Positions 20,723-29,040 of a stretch of DNA of 64,000 nucleotides are shown here, one piece after another. The notes under the pieces were generated by a model. That model did no database searches and had not been told where the DNA came from. It was given only the letters and a program-made list of their open reading frames with translations. Source of the stretch: Mycolicibacterium hodleri (lineage in GTDB: Bacteria; Actinomycetota; Actinomycetes; Mycobacteriales; Mycobacteriaceae); assembly GCF_025822245.1 (NCBI RefSeq), contig NZ_JACKTL010000033.1, forward strand, positions 298,435 through 362,434, written 5' to 3'. Both the position numbers and the translations under genes were made by a program. The number at the start of each line of letters is the position of its first letter. The stretch's first letter is position 1.

Positions 20723-21233
20723 GCGACGCCACCTCCCGACAGCCAGGCCGACGCGGCGGAGCGTTGCCAGACGTCCGTTTGCGCGTCGATTTACCTTACG
20801 GAACGTAACGGCGTCACCTGTGTGGTTTCTTGACGTCAACCGGTCAAAACACCGGACGTTCTCGGGTCGAACGTCGACGACCGTGGCGCGAGAGGCACCT
20901 GGCGGCCGAGGATGGTTCGCCGGCGTCCGAGCCGTGGTTCACTATTTGCCACCGTCAAATCGCTTGTCCTGTCGGGTAATTCGGCGACGAGCCCGGTGGC
21001 GGCGGGCAGACGTGATCATCGGCCGTCGAGATGTGAGACGAGCCGTACGGTCGAGGGGATCACTTCGGTCGTCCGTCGACCGTGGAGTCGAAGAGGACGT
21101 CCCCGCCGTTCTGCACGCGGGTAACCGTCACCGTTTCGCCATAAGTCTGGCCCCGATCAACAAGGGCCGCGGCCTTCCGCCGTCGGTGGACTTACGATCG
21201 CCGCATGGGCGCGATTACCGAGGGAGAGCACGC
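20723..21233. other. Intergenic region, 511 bp
   Basis: Between the divergent acyltransferase and methyltransferase genes. No gene is supportable. A perfect palindrome TTACG-GAA-CGTAA lies at 20796-20808, about 75 bp upstream of the acyltransferase start, and could be a repressor site. The last 50 bp carry the methyltransferase ribosome-binding site. Confidence 0.5.
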
Positions 21234-21842
21234 GTGACCGGCCCCGATGACGACACCGTGATCGCCGTCTACCAGCGTTACGGCTCTGTGTGGGCCAAGC
21301 TTCGCGACGAACACCTGGTGGAGCGTTCTTGGCTCGACCGGTTTTGCGATGTCCTTCCCGTCGGGGGGACGGTGCTGGACATCGGCTGCGGTTCCGGCAT
21401 ACCCATTGCCCGCGAGCTGATCCGGCGCGGCGTGAACGTGACGGGGTTCGACGGCTCCTCGACGATGCTCGCGCTGTTCGAGCGCAATGTGCCAGCCACG
21501 CCCGTGCATCTCGGGGACATGCGTGAGCTGAGCCTCGGTCGGCGGTTCGACGGTCTGCTCGCGTGGGACAGCTTGTTTCACCTCTCGCCGAGTGATCAGC
21601 GTGCGATGTTCCCGCGCTTCGCCGCCCATGCCGCTCCGGGTGCGGCGCTGATGTTCACCAGTGGGAATTCCGAAGGAGCCGCGATCGGCCACTTGGACGG
21701 CGTTCCGCTGTACCACGGCAGCCTCGACCCCGACGGATATCTGGAGTCGTTGGATGCCAACGGCTTCGACGTCGTCGACCACGTCAGCAAGGACCCGTCG
21801 TGCGGCTCGCGAACCGTCTGGCTGGCGCGGCGGCGCGGCTGA
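21234..21842 (+). CDS. Class I SAM-dependent methyltransferase
   Basis: A 202-residue methyltransferase. Motif I is VLDIGCGSGIPIARELIRRG (about 49-68); post-I acidic residues are in NVTGFDGSSTML; motif II is FDGLLAWDSLFHLS. GTG at 21234 follows a GAGGGAG ribosome-binding site at the right spacing and gives the usual small-methyltransferase length. Substrate unknown. Neighbours give no pathway clue. Confidence 0.85.
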   Translation: MTGPDDDTVIAVYQRYGSVWAKLRDEHLVERSWLDRFCDVLPVGGTVLDIGCGSGIPIARELIRRGVNVTGFDGSSTMLALFERNVPATPVHLGDMRELSLGRRFDGLLAWDSLFHLSPSDQRAMFPRFAAHAAPGAALMFTSGNSEGAAIGHLDGVPLYHGSLDPDGYLESLDANGFDVVDHVSKDPSCGSRTVWLARRRG

Positions 21843-21870
21843 TTGGCCGGTCGCCGATGGCCGGCTCGGG

Positions 21871-22314
21871 TCAGCTGCGAGACCGCTCCAGCTCGATGAC
21901 GGGAATCACCCGTGACGTGCGCCGCTGGTAGTCGCCAAACTGGGGTTGCACCGCGACCTGCTTGGCGTAGACGTCGTCGCGCTCTTGGCCCTGCAGCACG
22001 CGCGCAGTCACCGGGAACGTCTCCGTGCCCCACTCCGCGACCGTCTCGGGATGGGCAACCAGGTTGTGGTACCAGTCGGGATTGGTGTCGGAGCCGCCCT
22101 TGCTCGCGATGACGTAGATCCGGTCGTCGTCGAGGAACGGCACCAGGGGAGCGATCCTCTCCTTGCCGGACTTGGCGCCGACGTGGTGCACGAGCACGAC
22201 CGGAATGCCTTCGAACTGGCCGCCCGGACGACCCCCGGTCGCGCGGAAGTCCGCGATGACTTGCCGATTCATCTCGGCCAGCTCCTCGGCAGTGATGCCG
22301 ATGTCTTCGGACAT
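21871..22314 (-). CDS. Deazaflavin (F420)-dependent nitroreductase family protein
   Basis: A 147-residue member of the Ddn/DUF385 family (split beta-barrel, F420-binding quinone or nitro-group reductases common in mycobacteria). Diagnostic blocks are VVLVHHVGAKSGKERIAPL, IYVIASKGGSDTNPDWYHNL and FPVTARVLQGQERDDVY. ATG at 22314 (MSEDIGITAEELAEMN) is the family start and has a GAAGGGA site upstream. The gene is divergent from a TetR gene with two palindromic operators between them, so expression is probably inducible. Confidence 0.9.
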   Translation of the reverse strand: MSEDIGITAEELAEMNRQVIADFRATGGRPGGQFEGIPVVLVHHVGAKSGKERIAPLVPFLDDDRIYVIASKGGSDTNPDWYHNLVAHPETVAEWGTETFPVTARVLQGQERDDVYAKQVAVQPQFGDYQRRTSRVIPVIELERSRS

Positions 22315-22339
22315 GCCCAGCGTCCCTTCGGTAATATGT

Positions 22340-22378
22340 GGAGACAGTCTCCGGTAATTATTACGGAGACATTCTCCG
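22340..22378. promoter_or_regulatory. Two palindromic operators between nitroreductase and TetR genes
   Basis: GGAGACAGTCTCC (22340-22352) and CGGAGACATTCTCCG (22364-22378) are inverted repeats sharing GGAGA-3 nt-TCTCC. A third palindrome, GTAATTATTAC (22354-22364), lies between them. They sit inside the 83-bp divergent promoter, where the adjacent TetR protein would be expected to bind. Symmetry is seen directly; the regulator is inferred. Confidence 0.8.
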
Positions 22379-22397
22379 TTTGTCGAGGGGGTGGACG

Positions 22398-22970
22398 ATG
22401 ACACGACCGCTGCGCGCGGACGCGCAACGCAATCGGCGACGCGTGCTCGACGCCGCGCGCATCGCCTTCGGTCGCGACGGGGTGACCGCCTCCCTGGATG
22501 ACATCGCCCGTGCCGCGGGCGTGGGTCCGGGCACCCTCTACCGACACTTCCCCACTCGAGATCGGTTGGTGCGCGCGGTGATCGACCATGGTCTGAACGG
22601 CATTCACGACATGGGGGTGGCGCTGTTGACGGAGCCCGACCCGGCCCATGCGCTGGAGGCGTGGCTCAACGCCTACGTCGAGCAGGGCAGCATGTTCAAG
22701 GGGCTGGCCGAGACCTTGGTCAACCCGGTCGCCGAGTCAGACGAGTTGGATTCCTGCCGCCAGGCGCGGGAGGCCGGCACCGCGTTGATCGCTCGGGCCG
22801 TGCGAGAGGGCGCCTTCCGTCCGGATGTCCGCGCCGAGGACGTGCTGGACATGGTGGCCGCCGTGACGTGGGTGGGTGAACAACCCAATCGCCAAGCGGG
22901 ACAACGTGAACGGCTTCTCAGCCTCTTGGTCGCCGGAATGCGTGCAACCCCTGTGAGTCACGGATCCTGA
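22398..22970 (+). CDS. TetR-family repressor
   Basis: A 190-residue regulator with a textbook HTH at about 12-55: RRRVLDAARIAFGRDGV, SLDDIARAAGVGPGTLYRHFPTR. The C-terminal helices resemble the AcrR/TetR_C group. ATG at 22398 has an RBS-like GAGGGGGTGG before it. It is divergent from the nitroreductase gene and presumably autoregulates through the palindromes at 22340-22378. The ROK-family gene follows 45 bp downstream on the same strand. Confidence 0.92.
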   Translation: MTRPLRADAQRNRRRVLDAARIAFGRDGVTASLDDIARAAGVGPGTLYRHFPTRDRLVRAVIDHGLNGIHDMGVALLTEPDPAHALEAWLNAYVEQGSMFKGLAETLVNPVAESDELDSCRQAREAGTALIARAVREGAFRPDVRAEDVLDMVAAVTWVGEQPNRQAGQRERLLSLLVAGMRATPVSHGS

Positions 22971-23015
22971 TCCGTGTCGAGGCCGGAGTCCAGGAGCGTT
23001 CGATATGGTGGAGCC

Positions 23016-24209
23016 GTGGTCACGGCTCGCGACGCCGGTCAAGCGGCCCACATCCGTTGGTTGGGAGCCGCTCAACTGATCGCCGTCGTGCGGGCCGAGC
23101 CGGGCATCACCCGCGCTACGGCGGCCCAACGTCTGGGCATCGGAAGTGGCGGGGCCGCCGAGTTGATGGCCCGCATGCGCAGCGCCGGACTGCTGAGCGA
23201 ATCTCCGGCACCGGTGCAGGGCCGAGGTCGGCCGACGACGGTGCTGGGTCCCCACGAAGAGGGCCCGTTGGTGCTCGCCGTCGATGTGCGATCCGGTGAC
23301 TGGAGATTGGCGTTGGCAGGCGTCGACGGCCAACCCGTGGTGGTCGACGAGGCCACCGGCGGCGACCAAGACCGCGTCCGAGCTCAGCTGACCGAGGCCA
23401 TCGGTGCGGCGTACCGTCGAAATTCCACGCGGATCAGAGCAATAGCGGTCGCCGCGCCTGGCCCGGTCAGCAGTTCCCATGTGGGTCAGGTGCCCTCGCG
23501 TGGATGGCGCGACGTCGACATGTCGGGATTGGCCGCCCGAATTCCGGACGACGCCGGCGTTCGGCTCATCATCGGCAACGACGCGACCCTGGCCGGGTTG
23601 GCGGAGTCGCGCACCGGGGTGGCCCATTCGGCCGCCACGGCCCTGCACCTGATCGTCGCGCACGGTCTCGGAGGCACGCTGGTGGTCGACGGGGAGCCAG
23701 TTGGGGGCGCGCACGGCGCGGCAGGGGAGTACGGACACATCCCGTTCGCCGACGCGGCCCTGGTGTGCCCCTGCGGTGCGTTCGGGTGTTGGGATCTCAC
23801 CGTCGACGGGCGAGCGCTGGCTCGGCACCGGGGAGAGGCACCGCCGGAGGACCCGGTCGGCTACGTGCGGAGTCTCGTGGCACGCGACGATCGAGACGAG
23901 CTGACCCGCAATGCCTTTGAGAAGGTGGCGACGTCGTTGGGTCGGGGGATCGGTGGCTTGGTGAACCTCCACGATCCCGACGTCGTCACGATCGGCGGCG
24001 TGGCCCCCCTGCTGCGGGCGGCCGCACCCGACGCGTTCGACGCTGCCTACCGGGACGGGTTGATGGCCTTCCGCAAGGAATCGCCGCCGCCGGTGCTCGA
24101 CGGCATGCATGGCGACGACGGTCCACTCGTCGGCGCCGTCACGCTGGCGCTGGACACCGTCACCGGTGCCGAGGCGCTCGCGGAGTGGGCGGAACGGCAA
24201 CGCCCGTAA
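23016..24209 (+). CDS. ROK-family transcriptional regulator
   Basis: A 397-residue NagC/XylR-type repressor. The N-terminal winged helix (about 20-65) reads QLIAVVRAEPGITRATAAQRLGI in segments. The ROK sugar-kinase-like domain follows: LAVDVRSGDWRLAL, IAVAAPGPVSSS, IGNDATLAGLAESR, and the zinc cluster CPCGAFGCWD (about 249-258). It probably binds DNA and a sugar or related metabolite. GTG at 23016 follows GGTGGAG. It lies 41 bp upstream of an MFS exporter, with a strong palindrome in that gap. Confidence 0.88.
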   Translation: MVTARDAGQAAHIRWLGAAQLIAVVRAEPGITRATAAQRLGIGSGGAAELMARMRSAGLLSESPAPVQGRGRPTTVLGPHEEGPLVLAVDVRSGDWRLALAGVDGQPVVVDEATGGDQDRVRAQLTEAIGAAYRRNSTRIRAIAVAAPGPVSSSHVGQVPSRGWRDVDMSGLAARIPDDAGVRLIIGNDATLAGLAESRTGVAHSAATALHLIVAHGLGGTLVVDGEPVGGAHGAAGEYGHIPFADAALVCPCGAFGCWDLTVDGRALARHRGEAPPEDPVGYVRSLVARDDRDELTRNAFEKVATSLGRGIGGLVNLHDPDVVTIGGVAPLLRAAAPDAFDAAYRDGLMAFRKESPPPVLDGMHGDDGPLVGAVTLALDTVTGAEALAEWAERQRP

Positions 24210-24218
24210 CGCCCTTGA

Positions 24219-24241
24219 ATATGCTCGCCTGGCGAGTATAT
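24219..24241. promoter_or_regulatory. Palindromic operator upstream of MFS transporter
   Basis: ATATGCTCGCC (24219-24229), one central T, then GGCGAGTATAT (24231-24241): 11-bp arms with a single mismatch. It occupies the gap between the ROK regulator stop and the MFS start at 24251, so a bound protein would cover the transporter's promoter or leader. The adjacent ROK protein is the obvious candidate. Confidence 0.75.
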
Positions 24242-24250
24242 TGTGGGAAC

Positions 24251-25447
24251 GTGACGTCTGTCGACCCTGGATTGAGCGTCCGATCCAACATCGGCGGTCT
24301 CCTCGCGCTGGCAGCCGCGTCGTGCCTCGCCGTCACCACCGAGATGTTGCCCGTCGGGCTGCTACCAGCCATTGGTTCGACCTTCGACGTCGACACCTCC
24401 ACGACCGGCCTGCTGGTCAGCCTCTACGCCGTCATGGTCGCCACCCTTGCCGTCCCCCTGACGGTGGTCACCGCTCGGTTGCCACGCAAACCACTGCTGC
24501 TGACGACCTTGCTGCTCTACGTGGTCAGCAACGCAGTGGTCGCCGTGGCACCGAACTTCGCCGCAGTCGCGGCTGGCCGCACCGTCGGCGGCCTGACTCA
24601 CGCGTTGTTCTTCTCGCTGTGCATCGGATACGCCCCGCGGCTGGTCGAACGTGCTCGGGTCGGCCGCGCGCTAGCCATCGCCACCGCCGGCGTGTCGGTG
24701 GGTTTCGTTCTGGGCGTACCCCTTTCGACGTCGCTCGGTACCGCGTTCGGGTGGCGGGTGTCGTTTGGCGTGCTCGCGGTCCTGGCGGCCGCGACCTTGG
24801 CGTTCGTCGCCTGGCTCCTGCCCGCCGTGCCGCAAGACGGCCCCGCCCTCGAGGCAAGGGCCGCGGGGAGCAGGCGGCAACTGGTAGCCGTCGTCGCGTC
24901 CAACGCGCTGACCTTCGTCGGTCAGTTCACGCTCTACACCTACATCAGTGCCGCGTTGTTGGCTGCCGGTGCGACGCCCGCACTCGTCGGCCCCGTTCTA
25001 TTGCTCTGCGGCGCAAGCGGTCTGGTGGGCCTGACCTTCTCGGCCCGCACGCTCGACCGCAGCCCGCGGCGCACCGTCTTCGTGGTGCTCGCGGTGGTGA
25101 TCGTCGCGATCGCCGCGGCCGGTGTGGCGGACGAAGCACTGCTGCCCTTGGTGATCGCCGCACTCGTCTGGAACGGCGCCTTCGGCGGGGTGCCACCCAT
25201 CTACCAGGCGTGTGCCGTTCGAACCGGTGCCACCTCGCCCGAGCTGGCCGGGGCCTGGGTGAACGCATCGGCGAATGTGGGCATCGGCGCGGGCGCGGCC
25301 ATTGGTGCCGGCCTCCTCCCGGTGATCGGCGTGGGCGGCCTTCCGCTGGTGAGCGCGGCGTTCGTCGCGCTCGGGCTCGTGGTGGCGATGGCGGCTCGAC
25401 GGTCGTTCCCGGCGAGCGGATCGCCGATCGGCGAATGCTCGGGCTGA
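24251..25447 (+). CDS. MFS transporter (arabinose-efflux/drug-exporter type)
   Basis: A 398-residue protein with 12 predicted TM helices. Motifs are those of the AraJ/CmlA-type exporters: AVTTEMLPVGLLPAIG in TM1, the loop GRTVGGLTHALFFSLC in TM4, and antiporter-like GVSVGFVLGVPLSTSLG in TM5. GTG at 24251 (MTSVDPGLS) is chosen because homology starts shortly after and an operator sits just before. Likely a proton-driven exporter of a sugar or small drug, controlled by the upstream ROK regulator. Confidence 0.88.
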   Translation: MTSVDPGLSVRSNIGGLLALAAASCLAVTTEMLPVGLLPAIGSTFDVDTSTTGLLVSLYAVMVATLAVPLTVVTARLPRKPLLLTTLLLYVVSNAVVAVAPNFAAVAAGRTVGGLTHALFFSLCIGYAPRLVERARVGRALAIATAGVSVGFVLGVPLSTSLGTAFGWRVSFGVLAVLAAATLAFVAWLLPAVPQDGPALEARAAGSRRQLVAVVASNALTFVGQFTLYTYISAALLAAGATPALVGPVLLLCGASGLVGLTFSARTLDRSPRRTVFVVLAVVIVAIAAAGVADEALLPLVIAALVWNGAFGGVPPIYQACAVRTGATSPELAGAWVNASANVGIGAGAAIGAGLLPVIGVGGLPLVSAAFVALGLVVAMAARRSFPASGSPIGECSG

Positions 25448-25710
25448 TCGCCGGCCTTAGTGCCCGAGGTGCGGCGCTGATTGCCGTCCCGAGCCACAGC
25501 GGACACGTGATCGGCGTGCGTCCAACGCTCGGCTGCAGCCGAATCGTGGATCCCGATGGCGGGGTCTTGGCCCAGGCGCGGCCCGACGAGACCGCGTGAT
25601 TGGTCGCCGACGTCCAGCCCCGACGCCGTGCACACGATCCGCGCGGCTAGGACGGCTGCCTCAACCCCGAAATGAGCGACGAGTACGCCGCGCTCCTGGG
25701 GCGACCTTGA
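25448..25710 (+). pseudogene. Decayed C-terminal part of a nitrilase-family gene
   Basis: In one frame the DNA encodes GAALIAVPSHSGH, CSRIVDPDGGVLAQARPDET, a TGA at 25597-25599, LVADVQP...HDPRG, a TAG at 25648-25650 where the intact enzyme has Trp, then DGCLNPE and a stop at 25708-25710. These segments match the intact nitrilase at 11830-12726 (VPTNSGH, SSRIVDPDGALL, FDPRGWDGHTNP). About 45 codons between SGH and SRIVD are deleted. Two in-frame stops, the deletion and the absent N-terminus show a dead copy fused behind the MFS gene. Confidence 0.8.
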
Positions 25711-25749
25711 CGTATGCCGTGGACCTCGCGCGGCGCTAGCTTTGGCCAC

Positions 25750-26421
25750 ATGCCGACCGAGATCACCGTCAGTGGTTCCTTCTCCGCGTTTCAGCCTCCC
25801 GAGCGTGGCACCGTGCACGCATCCATCGGCTATGAGGGCCCCGAGATGCGGGCGGTGTACGACCGGGTTGCGCGGGACCTCGAGACCGTCAAGGAGTCGG
25901 TCAGCCACCTCGAGGGCGACGGCCAAGGCGCGGTGACGTGGTGGTCTGCCCAACAGCTTCGGACGTGGTCGACTCGCCCCTGGAACAAGGACGGCAAGCG
26001 GCTTCCACTCGTTCATCACGCGTCTGTCAGCGTCGAAGTGAAGTTCCGTGATTTCGCCGCGCTGTCGCAGTGGGTAGGGGAACACGTCAGCAATACCGAC
26101 GGATTCAATCTCTCCCGAGTGGACTGGGCGCTGACGGACAAACGCCGAGATGAACTCGTCGAGGAAGTGCGCACCAAGGCCGTTCGGGACGCGGCGACCC
26201 GCGCCCAGCTCTATGCCGACGCCCTCGGCCTCGGAGCGGTGAGCCCCGTCGCCATTGCCGACGCTGGAATGCTCGGCACCCACGCGCTCAACGAAGAGGG
26301 TGGGGGATACCTTCGGGCCGCACGGGCCTCGGCCGGGAGCGGTCCGGACGTCGAACTCGTCCCGGAGGACGTCCGGATTTCGGCGACGGTCGACGGGCGG
26401 TTCGTGGCAGGCGCCTCCTAG
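25750..26421 (+). CDS. SIMPL-domain (DUF541) protein
   Basis: A 223-residue protein of the DUF541/SIMPL family. It shows the N-terminal TEITVSGSFSAF, the long helix with YDRVARDLETVKESVSHL, and the paired block ALTDKRRDELVEEVRTKAVRDAATRAQLYADALGLG. No signal peptide is visible from ATG at 25750, so it is probably cytoplasmic, unlike many family members. Function in actinobacteria is unknown. The dipeptidase gene follows after 47 bp. Confidence 0.8.
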   Translation: MPTEITVSGSFSAFQPPERGTVHASIGYEGPEMRAVYDRVARDLETVKESVSHLEGDGQGAVTWWSAQQLRTWSTRPWNKDGKRLPLVHHASVSVEVKFRDFAALSQWVGEHVSNTDGFNLSRVDWALTDKRRDELVEEVRTKAVRDAATRAQLYADALGLGAVSPVAIADAGMLGTHALNEEGGGYLRAARASAGSGPDVELVPEDVRISATVDGRFVAGAS

Positions 26422-26468
26422 TCCGGATACTCGGTCAGTGCCGCTGGGCAATGCATGGTGCACCATCG

Positions 26469-27437
26469 ATGGTCATGTCGCAGTTTCTCTGGGATCAGCA
26501 CGCCTGTCTGCCGTTGCAGGTGAGTGCCGCGGTCGACCCCCTGACCCGCTTCCAGCGCCAGGGCGGCGCCTTCGTCTCCGTCAACGCCGGGTATTCGCCG
26601 CACTCGTTCGACGACACCGTCGCGTTGCTCGAGCACTTTCGCGCGGCCGTGGACGCGCATCCGGATCTGGAACTGGCCGCCCACGTCGACGACGTCGAAC
26701 GCATCACCGCCGACGACCGGATCGCCGTGGCGTTCGACCTGGAGGACTCCGGTCCCGTCGGCGACGACCTCGACAACCTCGCCACACTGGCCGGCCTCGG
26801 CGTTCGCACGTTGCTACCCACCTACAACCACGCCAACCGGGCCGGCAGCGGATGCCTGGACGCCGTGGACACGGGTCTGACGGCGTGGGGCGCGGAGATC
26901 GTCGCCGAGATGAACGCGGTCGGCATCGTGCCCGACGGGTCACACTGCAGTACCCGGACGGGGCTGGACCTGTGCGAGGTCTCCAACGGCCCTGTGGTGT
27001 ACAGCCATTCGTGCATAAAGGCGGTCTGGGACCACCCGCGCAACATCACCGACGACCAGGCCCGCGCCTGCGCCGCGACGGGCGGCGTCGTCGGCATCAC
27101 CGGTGTCGGCATCTTCCTGGGGCCCAACACCCCGACACTCGACGCGATGACGCGCCACCTCGAGTACGCCGTGGACCTGGTCGGGGTCGACCACGTCGGC
27201 ATCAGCAGCGACTTCTCCTTCGACCACGCCGACTTCAACGACGAGCTCCTTCGCAACCCCCATCTATTCGACGACAGTTACACCGCGTGGGGGCCCATCC
27301 AGTGGATGCCGCCGGAGACCGTGTTGGCCCTGGGTCATCATCTCGGCGGACGGGGCTGGAGCGACGGTGCCATTCACGCCGTCCTCGGCGGCAACTTCCA
27401 CCGGGTGGCCAAGCATGCGTGGGCCAACGCCACGTAG
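26469..27437 (+). CDS. Membrane dipeptidase (renal dipeptidase family, M19)
   Basis: A 322-residue amidohydrolase-fold peptidase that hydrolyses dipeptides, often with a D-residue, using two zinc ions. Metal-site blocks: WDQHACLPL (equivalent of DGHxD), AFDLEDSG, GSHCSTRTGLDL, VYSHSCIKAV and GVDHVGISSDFSFD. The first block has Q and C where the classical motif has G and D, so the zinc site may be modified. ATG at 26469 or 26475 are both possible. It converges on the broken kinase gene with a 4-bp gap. Confidence 0.85.
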   Translation: MVMSQFLWDQHACLPLQVSAAVDPLTRFQRQGGAFVSVNAGYSPHSFDDTVALLEHFRAAVDAHPDLELAAHVDDVERITADDRIAVAFDLEDSGPVGDDLDNLATLAGLGVRTLLPTYNHANRAGSGCLDAVDTGLTAWGAEIVAEMNAVGIVPDGSHCSTRTGLDLCEVSNGPVVYSHSCIKAVWDHPRNITDDQARACAATGGVVGITGVGIFLGPNTPTLDAMTRHLEYAVDLVGVDHVGISSDFSFDHADFNDELLRNPHLFDDSYTAWGPIQWMPPETVLALGHHLGGRGWSDGAIHAVLGGNFHRVAKHAWANAT

Positions 27438-27441
27438 GGCG

Positions 27442-27955
27442 TTACCAACGCATCGCCGTCGTGACGAGGTCGACCACCGCGTCGAGGTCGTGCTCCGCCC
27501 CGATCCTCTCTTCGGCGCAACCGGAGAGCGCGTCGTCGTCGCGCCACCACTGCCGAAGCTCGCGCTCCCCGAAGTCCCGGCAGCCGCGCGCCGCGTGCCG
27601 TCGTAGCGTTTCGTCGAACGGCAGGTCGAATCGGAAGAACCGCGTGGTTCCCACGTGGTCGGCCGCGAGCGAGGCCAACGTCGACCCGTAGACGTCGCCG
27701 AGCAGGATGCCCTCGACGACGACGTGCATGCCGCGGTCGAGGGGCGAAGCGAGCCACCAGGTCGATCAGCTCGACGGCGGGATTGGCCGGTTGATCGGGG
27801 ACGCGCAGCACGTCTCGTCGCAGGACGTCTTGGCTGACCACCGCCAGTCGGCGCACCTGGCGATCCTGCAGTCGACGGGCAACGGTCGACTTGCCCGAGC
27901 CGCTGTTTCCCCGCAGAACCACCAGCCCGGTGCTCGTCGAGCCCACGCCAACCAC
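27442..27955 (-). pseudogene. AAA-type P-loop kinase, frameshifted
   Basis: The 5' part encodes a Walker A protein (GLVVLRGNSGSGKSTVARRL, then VVSQDVLRRDVLRVPDQPAN, ELIDLVARFA). The 3' part, in another frame, continues DRGMHVVVEGILLGDVYGS, FDLPFDETLRRHAARG and FGERELRQWW. Together they form one normal kinase. The frames join if one base is removed from the GGGG run at 27741-27744 (plus strand). Either a real one-base insertion or a sequencing error. The start is a GTG at 27955 or 27946; an ATG at 28024 would overlap the divergent GGDEF start. Confidence 0.75.
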
Positions 27956-28022
27956 TCGACCATCAAACCAGCACGTGGGCCCACGGTTGACGCCCCGCAC
28001 GGACCCAGGCAAGTTAACGGCC

Positions 28023-29012
28023 ATGTTCCGCCTGCGCTCGCTCGCCACCGCCGATGGGCGGGTGCTCGGCAAGCAAACGGTGCGACTTCTGCGAATCTAC
28101 TTGGGCGCGACCACGTTTCTCTACGCATACGGGGTGACGTTCACGCTCTTTCCGGTGCGCACCGACATCGCCTACGGGAACCCGATCGGCGGGATCGTCG
28201 CCATCGTCCTCGGGCTGTCGGCGCTGGCCTACCTCGCGGTCAGGCCCGACCGCCCGATGCCGGCCACCGTGGCCGCGATGGCCGCCACCCCCATCGTGAT
28301 GGCCTTCCACGTCACCCTGACCGCCGAATACGTTTGCCTGATCGCCCCGATGTACCTGGCGATGTACCTCCGGGCGTTCCACCCGCCCCGTCAGGCTCTC
28401 CTCCTGATCGCCGCGCTCACCGCGGCGTGTGCGGTCGCCGTCGTGGTCGCTCCCGCGCCTCATGTCGGCGTCATCACCGTCCTGATCTTCGTGGTCGCCA
28501 TCGTGGGCGCCGCAGAGTCCTTCGGCCTGCTCGTGCGGGCGATGTTCACGGCGGCGTGCACCGACCCGCTGACCGGGCTGCTCAACCGGGCCGGGTGGGA
28601 GATCGGCACCGCCGACGTGCTCGCTCGCGCCCGGACCGCGTCGTCCCCCGTCACCGTTGTCGCCATCGACATCGACGGGCTCAAGGCACTGAACGACTCC
28701 TACGGACATCAGGCGGGGGATCGCCGCATCGTCGAATACGCCCACAGCTGGCGCCGCTCCGCGCCGCGGCGGGCGGTGCTGGCTCGCATGGGTGGTGACG
28801 AATTCGCGGCGTGCCTCGCCGGTGATGGACCCGACGTCGTCGAGGAGTTCCTGCACGCCATCCGGCGAGACACGCCGGGGGTCAGTGTCGGCGTGGCCAC
28901 CGACGTCTCGTCCCGTCCCGACGTCGTCGAACTGTACGCACGGGCCGACGCCGCGCTGTACGAGAGCCGGGGGATGTCCCTGCGCGACGATTCCCAACCG
29001 GCTTGCGACTGA
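28023..29012 (+). CDS. Membrane diguanylate cyclase (GGDEF) 1
   Basis: A 329-residue protein with about six N-terminal TM helices (roughly 22-170) and a C-terminal GGDEF domain. Active-site features are intact: DPLTGLLNRAGWE, AIDIDGLKALNDSYGHQAGD and ARMGGDEF. No RxxD inhibitory I-site is present five residues before GGDEF. It would make c-di-GMP in response to an unknown membrane signal. The next gene is a paralogue 28 bp downstream. Confidence 0.92.
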   Translation: MFRLRSLATADGRVLGKQTVRLLRIYLGATTFLYAYGVTFTLFPVRTDIAYGNPIGGIVAIVLGLSALAYLAVRPDRPMPATVAAMAATPIVMAFHVTLTAEYVCLIAPMYLAMYLRAFHPPRQALLLIAALTAACAVAVVVAPAPHVGVITVLIFVVAIVGAAESFGLLVRAMFTAACTDPLTGLLNRAGWEIGTADVLARARTASSPVTVVAIDIDGLKALNDSYGHQAGDRRIVEYAHSWRRSAPRRAVLARMGGDEFAACLAGDGPDVVEEFLHAIRRDTPGVSVGVATDVSSRPDVVELYARADAALYESRGMSLRDDSQPACD

Positions 29013-29040
29013 TGCGCCGTCAATCGAGCACAATCCAGGT

